This document shows, piece by piece, positions 33,962-42,457 of a stretch of DNA of 49,739 bases. Source of the DNA: Chloroflexota bacterium. GTDB taxonomy: Bacteria; Chloroflexota; Anaerolineae; Aggregatilineales; Phototrophicaceae. The stretch is from contig JAPOWK010000105.1 in the NCBI GenBank assembly GCA_026707665.1, forward strand, positions 1 to 49,739. The letters run 5' to 3'. The notes beneath the pieces were generated by a model, which was given only the letters and a program-made list of their open reading frames with translations, had not been told where the DNA came from and searched no databases. The translations under genes and the position numbers were made by a program. Every line of letters begins with the position of its first letter. Positions within the stretch are counted from its first letter, which is position 1.

Positions 33962-36313
33962 ATGACTACGCGTATATTCGGCTCAGGCATAAAACGCAGG
34001 GAAGACCCGCGCCTGATCACCGGCGAAGCGCGCTACACCGATGATATTAAGCTGCCAGGCGTGCTGCACATGGCGGTCGTTCGCAGTCCCTACGCGCATG
34101 CCAATATCGTCAGCATCGACAGTTCGGCGGCGGAGGCGATGGACGGCGTGGTCGCCGTATATACCAGCGACGACATCGGCGACGGCCTGGCTGGCTTGCC
34201 AACCGCTTGGCTGATCCCTGACAGCGACCTGAAAACCCCGGAGCATCCCGCTTTGGCGAAGGGCAAGGTGCGATATGTCGGCGACGGCGTCGCGATCGTG
34301 TTAGCGGACGACCGCTATCGGGCGCAAGACGCGGCCGATGCGGTGGTCGTCGATTACGAAGAGCTGCCGGCGGTGATCGATCCGGAAGAGGCGGCCGGCG
34401 AAGGCGCGCCCTTAATCCATGACGATGTTGAGGGCAATATCGCCTTCCGCTGGGTGATGGGCGACCGCGAAGCCAGCGATGCCGTCTTTGACGCCGCCGA
34501 TGTGGTCGTCTCTGAGCGGATACTGCAGCAGCGCTTGCTTCCGACGGCGATGGAACCGCGCGCGGCAATGGCGCAGTACAACCCGGCGACGCAAGAGCTG
34601 ACGCTCTGGTGCACATCGCAGAACCCGCATATTCACCGTTTCATCATCAGCGCGGTGACCGGCTTGAACGAGAACAAAGTGCGGGTGATCGCGCCCGAAG
34701 TCGGTGGCGGCTTCGGCAGCAAGATCCCCTGCTACCCGGATGAGGCGCTGGTCAGTTGGGCTTCCATCAAGCTCGGCGTGCCGGTCAAGTGGACGGAGAC
34801 TCGCTCCGAGAATTATCTGATCACCATTCATGGGCGCGATCACGTGCAGCATGTGGAGATGGCGGCCAGCAACGATGGTACGCTGCTGGGCGTGCGGGCG
34901 ACGGTCTATGCCGGCATGGGTGGCTATCTATCGACGGCGGCGCCGGGCATCCCTACGATTTTGCACGGGCTGCTTTATGTCGGTCCCTACACCATGGGCA
35001 GCGTCTTCTGTGAATCCATCGGCGTGATGACCAATGGCACGCCGACCGATGCTTATCGCGGCGCTGGACGGCCGGAAGCGACCTTCCTGCTTGAGCGCAT
35101 GGTCGACAATGTGGCGCGAAAAATCGGCATGGACCCGGTTGAAGTGCGGCGCAAAAATCTGATCCCGGCGTTTGAGGATGGCTACGAGGTCGCGACCACG
35201 CTGATCTACGACAGCGGCGATTATCCGGCCGCCTTCGAGAAAGCGCTGGATATGGCTGGCTATGGCGACTTCCGCCGGCAGCAGAAATCGGCCGAAGCCG
35301 ACGGGCGATATCTCGGCATTGGCGTGACCGCCTACACCGAGATGTGTGGCTTGGGTCCGAGCCAGGTGGCAGGCGCGGTCGGCTTCCAGGGTGGCTTGTG
35401 GGAGAGCGCCACCGTGCGCGTCACGCCGACGGGCAAGGTGCAGGCGCTGATTGGCGCTTCGCCGCATGGCCAAGGCTCGGAGACAACCTTGGCGCAGATC
35501 ATCGCCGAAGAGCTCGGCTTCCCGGTCGATGATATTGAAGTCATCCACGGCGATACCACTGAGACGCCGATGGGCTGGGGCACCTACGGCAGCCGCACCA
35601 CGCCGGTGACTGGCGCCGCCCTGGCGCAAGCCTCGCGCAAGCTCAAGGACAAGGCGCGGGTCTTGGCGGCTCATCTGATGGAAGCAAATGTCGATGATAT
35701 CGAATACGCCGATGGCAGCTTCTCGGTCAAAGGCTCGCCCGACCAGGCGCAGAGCATCCAGGAAGTGGCGCTGATGGCGCATCTGGCTTGGAATATGCCC
35801 GAGGGCATGGATCCTGGTTTCGAGGAATCGCAATTCTATGATCCGCCCAATTTCGTCTATCCCTTCGGCACGCATATCGCTATCGTCGAAGTGGACGCCG
35901 AGACCGGCGTGATCGACTTGCAGCGCTATATCGCGGTTGATGATTGCGGGCCGCAGATCAACCCGGAGATCGTCGCCGGGCAAATTCATGGCGGCGTCGT
36001 ACAAGGCGCGGCGCAGGCGCTCTGCGAGGGTGCGATTTACAGTGACGATGGCCAATTGCTGACTGGCTCAATGATGGACTATTGCATGCCGAAAGCGGAT
36101 ATGTTCCCGAACTTTGAGCTGGGCGAGACAGTGACGCCGTCGCCGCATCATCCTGTCGGCGTCAAGGGCGTCGGCGAGACCGGCACAATCGCGAGTACAC
36201 CGACGGTATACAACGCGGTGCTGGATGCCTTGGCGCCGCTTGGCGTTACGCAGATTGACATGCCGCTGACATCAGCCAAAGTATGGTCGGCGATTCAATC
36301 TGCCCGTGCATAA
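33962..36313 (+). CDS. coxL: Molybdenum hydroxylase large subunit, form II CoxL-like
   Basis: A 783-residue molybdopterin-binding subunit of the xanthine oxidase family. The active-site loop reads A-Y-R-G-A-G-R (364-370), the form II signature; true form I CODH has A-Y-R-C-S-F-R with the Cu-binding Cys. The catalytic Glu is E739 in G-V-G-E-T-G. Other landmarks: G-G-G-F-G-S-K and P-H-G-Q-G-S-E-T. Form II enzymes have unproven or varied substrates, so CO oxidation should not be assumed. Strong RBS GGAGG before ATG 33962, 12 bp after coxS. A REP follows its stop. Confidence 0.95.
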   Translation: MTTRIFGSGIKRREDPRLITGEARYTDDIKLPGVLHMAVVRSPYAHANIVSIDSSAAEAMDGVVAVYTSDDIGDGLAGLPTAWLIPDSDLKTPEHPALAKGKVRYVGDGVAIVLADDRYRAQDAADAVVVDYEELPAVIDPEEAAGEGAPLIHDDVEGNIAFRWVMGDREASDAVFDAADVVVSERILQQRLLPTAMEPRAAMAQYNPATQELTLWCTSQNPHIHRFIISAVTGLNENKVRVIAPEVGGGFGSKIPCYPDEALVSWASIKLGVPVKWTETRSENYLITIHGRDHVQHVEMAASNDGTLLGVRATVYAGMGGYLSTAAPGIPTILHGLLYVGPYTMGSVFCESIGVMTNGTPTDAYRGAGRPEATFLLERMVDNVARKIGMDPVEVRRKNLIPAFEDGYEVATTLIYDSGDYPAAFEKALDMAGYGDFRRQQKSAEADGRYLGIGVTAYTEMCGLGPSQVAGAVGFQGGLWESATVRVTPTGKVQALIGASPHGQGSETTLAQIIAEELGFPVDDIEVIHGDTTETPMGWGTYGSRTTPVTGAALAQASRKLKDKARVLAAHLMEANVDDIEYADGSFSVKGSPDQAQSIQEVALMAHLAWNMPEGMDPGFEESQFYDPPNFVYPFGTHIAIVEVDAETGVIDLQRYIAVDDCGPQINPEIVAGQIHGGVVQGAAQALCEGAIYSDDGQLLTGSMMDYCMPKADMFPNFELGETVTPSPHHPVGVKGVGETGTIASTPTVYNAVLDALAPLGVTQIDMPLTSAKVWSAIQSARA

Positions 36314-36323
36314 TCGAATACTT

Positions 36324-36348
36324 GTAGGGGCGACTCGGTGAGTCGCCC
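36324..36348. repeat. REP palindrome between coxL and coxM
   Basis: The cleanest copy in the window: GTAG (36324-36327), GGGCGACTC (36328-36336), loop GGT, GAGTCGCCC (36340-36348). It sits inside the cox operon and would form a stable hairpin in the mRNA. Confidence 0.88.
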
Positions 36349-36381
36349 TTCTCGACGCAAAGTGACAGGAGGAGACAATAA

Positions 36382-37230
36382 ATGTGGCCGAACAAATTTG
36401 ATTACGTGCGGGCGGGATCGGTGGACGAAGCGCTGTCTTCGATCACCGATGATGGCAAGTTTCTCGCGGGCGGGCACAGTCTGCTGCCGGTGATGAAGCT
36501 GCGGCTGGATGCGCCCGAGCAATTGGTCGATATCGGGCGTATTCCGGAATTGCAGGGCATTTCCGCGAACGGCGGCTTGACGATCGGCGCGGGGGCAACC
36601 CACGACGCCATCGCGACTTCAGCCGATGTGCAAGCGATGTGTGGCGCTTTGGCCAGCGCTTGTGGCCAGGTTGGTGACCAGGGTGTGCGCAATTTCGGCA
36701 CGCTTGGCGGCAATATCGCTCATGCCGACCCGGCATCCGACCCGCCGACCGTGTTAGTGGCTGTGGGCGCGAGCGTCAATATTCAAGGCGCGGGGGGCAG
36801 CCGTTCCGTCGGCGCCGGAGACTTCTTCGTCGATCTCTTCGAAACGGCGCTGGATGATGGCGAACTGATCACCAGTGTCAGCGTGCCGGACCTCAGCGAC
36901 CATCAGTCGGCTTACGTCAAATTCCCGCACCCGGCATCGCGCTACGCCATCGTCGGCGTTTGCGTCGCCTTGAAGATGAATGATGACGGCAGTTGCGATC
37001 ATGCCCACGTCGCCGTTGGTGGCGCGACGGTGAAAGCCGTTCGCTGCAGCAGCGCGGAAGCGGCGCTTGCCGGGACGACGGTTGATGATGCGGCGGTGAA
37101 CGCGGCGGCCGAGGCGGTCAAGTCTGATATCAGCGAATGGCTGGCCGGCGACATCGCCTACCCGGAGAGCTACCGGCAGCAAATGGCGGGCGTCTTCCTG
37201 AAACGCGCGGTCGCCGTAGCGCAAGGCTAG
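36382..37230 (+). CDS. coxM: Molybdenum hydroxylase FAD-binding subunit (CoxM-like)
   Basis: A 282-residue FAD subunit. The two flavin-binding motifs are A-G-G-H-S-L-L-P (29-36) and T-L-G-G-N-I-A-H-A-D-P-A-S-D near 110. The CO_deh_flav_C-like C-terminal domain is present (I-V-G-V-C-V-A-L, V-A-V-G-G-A-T). It hands electrons from CoxS to the acceptor. AGGAGGAGA precedes ATG 36382. With the two genes before it, it makes the complete heterotrimer. Confidence 0.94.
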   Translation: MWPNKFDYVRAGSVDEALSSITDDGKFLAGGHSLLPVMKLRLDAPEQLVDIGRIPELQGISANGGLTIGAGATHDAIATSADVQAMCGALASACGQVGDQGVRNFGTLGGNIAHADPASDPPTVLVAVGASVNIQGAGGSRSVGAGDFFVDLFETALDDGELITSVSVPDLSDHQSAYVKFPHPASRYAIVGVCVALKMNDDGSCDHAHVAVGGATVKAVRCSSAEAALAGTTVDDAAVNAAAEAVKSDISEWLAGDIAYPESYRQQMAGVFLKRAVAVAQG

Positions 37231-37252
37231 GCAATACGAACAGTGCAGTAGT

Positions 37253-37277
37253 GTAGGGGCGACCTAACAGGTCGCCC
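37253..37277. repeat. REP palindrome after coxM
   Basis: GTAG (37253-37256), GGGCGACCT (37257-37265), loop AAC, AGGTCGCCC (37269-37277). A degenerate G/C-rich remnant followed by TTTT lies at about 37295-37324. Confidence 0.85.
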
Positions 37278-37382
37278 GCAGATTATTTGAAGTCTGGGGG
37301 CGCGCCTGAGGGTCGCCTCTTTTCGTTTGCTCCATTTTTCTCCTATAATTCAGGCGCAAATGGCACAGACACCGAGGGCGAT

Positions 37383-37859
37383 ATGAATACTGATATCAAG
37401 CAGTTCTGGGATCTGAACCGGATGTATACGCAGCTGCGCGATGAGCTGATGGCGAGCCTGACTGACGCCGATCTCGCTTTCAGTCCTGGCGGCGGGAACC
37501 CCAGCTTGGGCGCGCTCTGCCGCGAACTCGGCGAAACGCAACACGCATACGTGCAGTCCTTCAAGAACTTCAGAATCGATTTCAGCTATCGCGTGAACGA
37601 TGACGCCTACTTGACGAGCGTCTCCAAGCTCCAGTCGTGGTACGCCACGCTTGACCAGGAGCTTGAAGCTGTGTTATCGACCGTAACCGATGAGGATGTC
37701 GCAACCAAGAAGATGGACCGCGACGGCTATGAGGTGCCGCTTCATATCAGCCTCGATATCCTGCGGGAGGCGCTGCTGATCTTTTACGGCAAGGTCAGTG
37801 TCTACCTCAAGGCGATGGGGAAAGAATGGACGCAGATGTGGCAGGATTGGATCGCTTAA
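37383..37859 (+). CDS. DinB-like protein
   Basis: A 158-residue helical protein of the DinB/YfiT-like four-helix-bundle type (pattern: N-R-M-Y-T-Q-L-R-D-E-L-M-A-S-L-T-D-A-D-L ... L-G-A-L-C-R-E-L-G-E-T-Q-H-A-Y ... helix ending W-T-Q-M-W-Q-D-W). ATG 37383 with GAGGG upstream is preferred; the frame is open to 37287 through repeat-derived DNA. DinB-fold proteins often bind metal or thiol cofactors, but the usual three His are not clear (H at Q-H-A-Y and H at L-H-I-S). It interrupts the cox cluster between coxM and coxD. Confidence 0.7.
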   Translation: MNTDIKQFWDLNRMYTQLRDELMASLTDADLAFSPGGGNPSLGALCRELGETQHAYVQSFKNFRIDFSYRVNDDAYLTSVSKLQSWYATLDQELEAVLSTVTDEDVATKKMDRDGYEVPLHISLDILREALLIFYGKVSVYLKAMGKEWTQMWQDWIA

Positions 37860-37966
37860 GAAGCAAATCACGAAGCGCTACGATGAGAACGATGTGTTCT
37901 CTGTGCTGCCATTCGTCCTGTTTTTGATGAACCTGCTCAATTCCGCCATCAATCATATCGTATTCT

Positions 37967-38120
37967 GTAGGGGCGAGACTTGTCTCGCCCTCCCGCCGAA
38001 CCATATACTAGCAGGCATCTCGCCGAAACGCCCAAAAATGTAATTCGGTAAGCGGGCGTCTCAGCGAGACGCCGAAAAATGTAATTCGGAAAGCGGGCGT
38101 CTCAGCGAGACGCCCCTACA
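37967..38120. repeat. REP cluster in a 401-bp gene-free gap
   Basis: Within 37860-38260 no gene is seen. One REP is at 37967-37990 (GGGCGAGAC/GTCTCGCCC around TT). Then units carrying GGGCGTCTC-AGC-GAGACGCC start at 38054 and 38095, a period of 41 bp, with a diverged unit before them (ATCTCGCCGAAACGCCC near 38016). The last ends in CCCCTAC, the inverted GTAG head. The linker AAAAATGTAATTCGG is repeated too. Confidence 0.82.
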
Positions 38121-38260
38121 GTATTGCTCACATTTTCGATTGCCCATCAAGTTCAGCATGCCACGCGCCAATACGCCCTGCGAATCCTCGGTCGACTGAG
38201 CTAGAATACAGGCTCATTTGCCATTGGATTTCCCGGCGAAACGAAAACGAGAAGGATTGA

Positions 38261-39163
38261 ATGTACAATTCAGTTGACGAATTGCAAGCGGCGCTGGGTG
38301 AGCAGGATTATATCGCCGAGCGCGGGCTGTCCGTGGCGATTTACCTGGCGCTGAAGACGGGCAAGCCACTGTTTCTGGAGGGCGATGCCGGCGTCGGCAA
38401 GACGGAAATCGCCAAAGTGCTATCAACGGCGCTAGAGACCGACTTGATTCGCATGCAGTGCTATGAAGGTCTGGACGTGAACACGGCCGTCTACGAATGG
38501 AACTACGCCGGGCAGATCCTGCACATGCGTCTGATGGAAAACGAAGGCTTGGGGCGCGAGGCAATGGAGAGCGAGCTTTTCTCCGAGCGCTTCCTGCTCA
38601 AACGACCCTTGCTTCAGGCGATTGAACAGAGCCGAGATGGTAAAGCGCCCGTCTTGCTTATCGACGAGCTGGACCGCTCTGACGAGGAGTTTGAAGCCTT
38701 CTTGCTGGAGTTGCTCTCGGACTTTCAGATTTCGATACCGGAGCTGGGCACAATCGCGGCCAAGGCGCCGCCGGTTGTGGTGGTGACATCGAATCGCACG
38801 CGCGAGATTCACGACGCGCTCAAGCGGCGCTGCCTTTACTACTGGATCGATTATCCTCACTTCCACAAGGAATTGCAGATCGTGGAGCGCAAGGCGCCGG
38901 ATGTGCCGGCGATGCTGGCGCGGCAAATCACCGCTTTCATTCAGGATATGCGCTCGATGGAGCTATTCAAGCGGCCCGGCATCGCCGAGACGCTGGATTG
39001 GACCGCCGCCCTGATCGCGCTTGATCAGAACGAGCTTTCTCTGGAGACTGTGCAAGATACGCTGGGCGTGATCCTCAAATATCAGGACGATGTCGAAATG
39101 CTCGACCCGACCACGATTCAGAATATGATCGACCGCGCCAAAGTTGAGGCGCAGCGAGCCTGA
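38261..39163 (+). CDS. coxD: MoxR-type AAA+ ATPase (CoxD-like)
   Basis: A 300-residue AAA+ ATPase. Walker A G-D-A-G-V-G-K-T (41-48), Walker B V-L-L-I-D-E-L-D-R, sensor region V-V-V-T-S-N-R-T-R-E-I and arginine-finger region A-L-K-R-R-C are clear. CoxD helps mature the Mo-S active site of CO dehydrogenase in Oligotropha. GAAGGA precedes ATG 38261. Only 2 bp separate it from the CoxE-like gene, the usual MoxR/VWA pair. Confidence 0.93.
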   Translation: MYNSVDELQAALGEQDYIAERGLSVAIYLALKTGKPLFLEGDAGVGKTEIAKVLSTALETDLIRMQCYEGLDVNTAVYEWNYAGQILHMRLMENEGLGREAMESELFSERFLLKRPLLQAIEQSRDGKAPVLLIDELDRSDEEFEAFLLELLSDFQISIPELGTIAAKAPPVVVVTSNRTREIHDALKRRCLYYWIDYPHFHKELQIVERKAPDVPAMLARQITAFIQDMRSMELFKRPGIAETLDWTAALIALDQNELSLETVQDTLGVILKYQDDVEMLDPTTIQNMIDRAKVEAQRA

Positions 39164-39165
39164 GC

Positions 39166-40410
39166 ATGTCGCAGAACGGTCCGATCAAGGGCGTCTTTCT
39201 CGGCCCGGCCGATGCGCCCTACGATTATCACGGCGGCAAGCTGACACATAATCTCATTCTCTTTGGGCGCGTCTGCCGAGCGCTGGGAATGAATGTGACG
39301 CCCAACCGCATGATGGAAGTGGGGCGGGCGCTGGCGCATATTCAACTGGGCCGCAAGCAAGATTTCTACTACACCCTGCGCAGTCATTTGGTCAACCATC
39401 CCAGGGAATTCGCCTATTTTGACGAAGCCTTTGAAATCTTTTGGCGGCGACCCTCGGATGGCTTCACCACGCTGAATCTGCAATCTCTGGGCGAAGAGCG
39501 GCGCAAGAAGAAGACGCAATTTCTGCCGCCGCTGGAATCGAGCCCGAGCGAAAATGGCGCCAAAGCCGAAGAGCTGGATTCGAGCATGATCGCGCTGGTG
39601 CCAACCTACAGCCGGCAGGAGCGCCTGCGGCATAAGGACTTCGCCGAGATGACGGCTGCGGAGCTGGAGATGGCGAAGCGCGTCATCGCCAAGATGCCGG
39701 AATCGCTGGGCATGCGCCGGACGCGCCGTTTCGAAAGCGGCAAAGGGCGCGTGATCAATATGCGCCGCCTGATGAAAGACATGATCCGCAAGAACGGCGA
39801 TGTGACGCGGCTGCCGACCCACCGGCGCAAAGAGAAGCCGCGTCCCGTCGTGCTGCTCTGTGATATCAGCGGCAGCATGGAGCGTTATACCCGGGTGCTG
39901 CTTCACTTCATGCACACGCTGGCGGGCTCGCTGTATCAAGTCGAGTCCTTCGTCTACAGCACCGACATCACCCGCATCACGCGGCAGATCCGGCAGAAGA
40001 ATGTCGATGACGCGCTGGAAGATATCGGCGGGACGGTGCTGCAATGGGGTGGCGGCACGATGACGGGAGAATGCCTGCACCGCTTCAACTGGACCTGGTC
40101 GCGGCGCGTGCTGGGTCGCGGCGCGGTGGTAATGCTGATCACCGATGGCTGGGATCGGGGCGATATCCCGCTGCTGCATCGAGAGATGGCGCGCTTGCAG
40201 CTATCCTGCCGGCGTCTAATCTGGCTGAATCCGCTGCTGGATGTGCCCGAGTACGAGCCCCTGACGCGGGGCGCGCAGGCGCTGCTGCCGTATGTGCATG
40301 ACTTTCTGCCAATCACCAATTTGGCGAATCTGGAGGTGATTGTTAAGGCGCTGCAAAACCTGTCAAGCCGCCCAAGCGCGGAGATCTACCGCCAGCGTTA
40401 TCTGGCCTAA
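39166..40410 (+). CDS. coxE: VWA-domain protein (CoxE-like)
   Basis: A 414-residue protein with a C-terminal von Willebrand A domain: the MIDAS motif D-I-S-G-S-M is at about 233-238, and L-I-T-D-G-W-D-R-G-D-I supplies the later metal residue. N-terminal half is charged and helical. Partner of the MoxR ATPase at 38261; together they would remodel or load the molybdenum hydroxylase. ATG 39166. Confidence 0.92.
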   Translation: MSQNGPIKGVFLGPADAPYDYHGGKLTHNLILFGRVCRALGMNVTPNRMMEVGRALAHIQLGRKQDFYYTLRSHLVNHPREFAYFDEAFEIFWRRPSDGFTTLNLQSLGEERRKKKTQFLPPLESSPSENGAKAEELDSSMIALVPTYSRQERLRHKDFAEMTAAELEMAKRVIAKMPESLGMRRTRRFESGKGRVINMRRLMKDMIRKNGDVTRLPTHRRKEKPRPVVLLCDISGSMERYTRVLLHFMHTLAGSLYQVESFVYSTDITRITRQIRQKNVDDALEDIGGTVLQWGGGTMTGECLHRFNWTWSRRVLGRGAVVMLITDGWDRGDIPLLHREMARLQLSCRRLIWLNPLLDVPEYEPLTRGAQALLPYVHDFLPITNLANLEVIVKALQNLSSRPSAEIYRQRYLA

Positions 40411-40421
40411 CGGGAGGGATG

Positions 40422-41438
40422 ATGCGGGATATCCTGGATACGATGAATCGCTGGCTGGCGGAAGAGCGCGATGTGGCGCTGGCGACGGTAGCCAAGACCT
40501 GGGGATCGGCGCCGCGCCGTGAAGGCTCGAAGATGGGCGTCAGCGGCGAAACGTCGATGATTGGCTCGGTCAGTGGTGGCTGCGTTGAAGGCGCAGTCGT
40601 CGAAGAAGCGATTGCCGGCTTGCGCGATGGACAGCCGCGCCTGTTGAAGTTCGGCGTGGCTGACGACCTGGCATGGGAGGTCGGCTTGACCTGCGGTGGC
40701 AGCATCGAGGTTTTTGTTGAGCCGCTCGATGCGCTGTGGTGGGACGCGCTGGCCGATTTAGCGCTGAACGACCGTTTCGGCGCGACGATCGCGATTATGG
40801 AAGGCGAGCAGGTCGGCGAGAAAGTCTTGCTTGATGGAGCCGGCGCTGTCTTGTATCGCAGTCCGAATCTGGACGATGGTCTTCTCGCACAGATGCGAGC
40901 AGTAGTGGTGGGCTGCAAGAAGAGTGGCGTTGCCGTTATGGGCGAGACGCGGGTCATGATCGATTTGCAGGTCGAACGGCCCCATCTGATTCTCGTCGGC
41001 GGCGTGCACGTGGCGATTCCGCTGTATGCAATGGCGACTGAAGTCGGCTTCCGCGTGTCGATCATCGATCCGCGGGCGGCTTTTGCCTCCGAAGAGCGCT
41101 TCCCCGATGTGGCGAACATCGTGCACAGCTATCCCGATAAAGCTTTGCCGCAGCTCGGCCTGGACCGCAGCACTTATCTCGCCGTCTTGACGCACGATCC
41201 CAAAATTGACGACAAGGCGCTGATTACGGCGCTGCCGGCCGGTATCCCCTACATCGGCGTGTTGAGCAGCGGTCGCACTCATCGACAGCGCGTGGCGCGC
41301 TTGAAAGAGGCGGGCATTAGCGACGAGCTCATTGCGCAGATTCGTACGCCGATCGGTATTGACATCGGCGCGGGGACGCCAGAAGAGATCGCCGTCTGCA
41401 TTCTGGCGGAGATCATCGCGGTGCGCAACGGGATGTGA
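40422..41438 (+). CDS. XdhC/CoxI family maturation protein
   Basis: A 338-residue protein of the XdhC group, which inserts or sulfurates molybdopterin in Mo hydroxylases. N-terminal XdhC/CoxI domain: A-L-A-T-V-A-K-T-W-G-S-A-P-R-R-x-G-S-K-M and G-S-V-S-G-G-C-V-E-G. C-terminal Rossmann domain: L-I-L-V-G-G-V-H-V-A-I-P-L, I-I-D-P-R, and V-L-T-H-D-P-K-I-D. Compared with most XdhC, the Rossmann G-A-G-H is G-G-V-H. Start at the second ATG (40422), which puts GGGAGG at a usable distance. Confidence 0.92.
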   Translation: MRDILDTMNRWLAEERDVALATVAKTWGSAPRREGSKMGVSGETSMIGSVSGGCVEGAVVEEAIAGLRDGQPRLLKFGVADDLAWEVGLTCGGSIEVFVEPLDALWWDALADLALNDRFGATIAIMEGEQVGEKVLLDGAGAVLYRSPNLDDGLLAQMRAVVVGCKKSGVAVMGETRVMIDLQVERPHLILVGGVHVAIPLYAMATEVGFRVSIIDPRAAFASEERFPDVANIVHSYPDKALPQLGLDRSTYLAVLTHDPKIDDKALITALPAGIPYIGVLSSGRTHRQRVARLKEAGISDELIAQIRTPIGIDIGAGTPEEIAVCILAEIIAVRNGM

Positions 41439-41441
41439 GCG

Positions 41442-42455
41442 ATGAAATTCGGTGAGGTGCCGGTCGAAGAATCGGTCGGCGCAATTTTGGCGCATAAACT
41501 TTACGATAAAGCCGGCAAACTGATTTTGAACAAGGGGCGCCGTCTCAGCGACGCGGATATGGCGGCGCTGCTTCGGTTGGGGCTGGAGCGCGTCACGGTC
41601 ACCCAGCTCAGCGCGGCTGACCTTCATGAAGACGCCGCCGCCGAGCGGATCGGCGCCGCTCTGGCTGGCGCTCACGTTCGGTTGCGCGCGCCTGGCGTCG
41701 GCCGGGCGAACCTCACGGCAGCAGAGCGCGGCATCCTGCATGTGGATGTGCCACGGCTGGAACTGATCAACAATATCTATGACGGCATCACCGTCGCGAC
41801 TTTGCGGGCATTCGCCCTCGTTGATGTCGGCGAGATGCTGGCGCTGGTCAAGGTGGTGCCCTTTGGCGTGCCAGCTGCGCGGGTGGTGGATGTGGAGCGC
41901 ATCGCCGAAGTGGGGGGTCCCGTATTGGAGGTGCGGCCGCTGCTGCGAAAGCGCGTGGCGCTGATCGTCTCAGGAACGGAATCAACGCGACCGCGCCTGA
42001 TGAAGAGCTTTCATCAACCGGTGCGCCGGCGGATCGAGAGCTGGGGCAGCGAGCTATTGGCGCCGACTTTCGCTCTTCACGATGCCAAGTCCATCGCTGA
42101 GGCGATTCGTGGGCAGGCATCGGCAGACATGATTCTGATTGCAGGCATATCCGCGATCATCGATCGGGAAGACGTGGTGCCCTCCGCGCTTGAGCTGGCG
42201 GGCGGAAGCATCACCCTGCACGGCGTGCCGGTCGATCCGGGCACGCTGCTGATGATGGGCTATCTGGGCGAGGCGCCGGTGGTCGGCGCGCCAGGCTGTA
42301 TCAAATCGCCGAAGACCAATGTCATCGACTGGATTCTGCCGCGCTTGCTCAGCGGTGAGCGCTTGACTCGCGCCAATCTCGTCTCGATGGGGCATGGCGG
42401 CTTGCTGAAAGACATCGCCGAGCGCCCGATGCCGCGCAGCAAGACGGATGGTTAG
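41442..42455 (+). CDS. Molybdopterin-binding protein
   Basis: A 337-residue protein with a MoCF/MogA-MoeA-like region: R-V-A-L-I-V-S-G-T-E-S at about 173-183, S-A-D-M-I-L-I-A-G-I-S-A-I-I-D-R-E-D-V-V-P-S-A-L (the MPT-binding type loop) and G-A-P-G-C-I-K-S-P-K-T-N near the end. Such genes commonly lie between XdhC and a MobA-like gene. It starts 3 bp after the XdhC-like gene. It probably helps prepare or carry the molybdenum cofactor; exact role unknown. Confidence 0.85.
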   Translation: MKFGEVPVEESVGAILAHKLYDKAGKLILNKGRRLSDADMAALLRLGLERVTVTQLSAADLHEDAAAERIGAALAGAHVRLRAPGVGRANLTAAERGILHVDVPRLELINNIYDGITVATLRAFALVDVGEMLALVKVVPFGVPAARVVDVERIAEVGGPVLEVRPLLRKRVALIVSGTESTRPRLMKSFHQPVRRRIESWGSELLAPTFALHDAKSIAEAIRGQASADMILIAGISAIIDREDVVPSALELAGGSITLHGVPVDPGTLLMMGYLGEAPVVGAPGCIKSPKTNVIDWILPRLLSGERLTRANLVSMGHGGLLKDIAERPMPRSKTDG

Positions 42456-42457
42456 GC

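Noticed and set aside
34928..36055. 375-codon open frame on the minus strand opposite coxL
   Set aside because: Antisense shadow of coxL, whose active-site motifs are intact; no RBS and no recognisable domain.
33962..36313. Calling the enzyme a genuine aerobic CO dehydrogenase
   Set aside because: The active-site loop is A-Y-R-G-A-G-R, lacking the Cys of form I; substrate left open.
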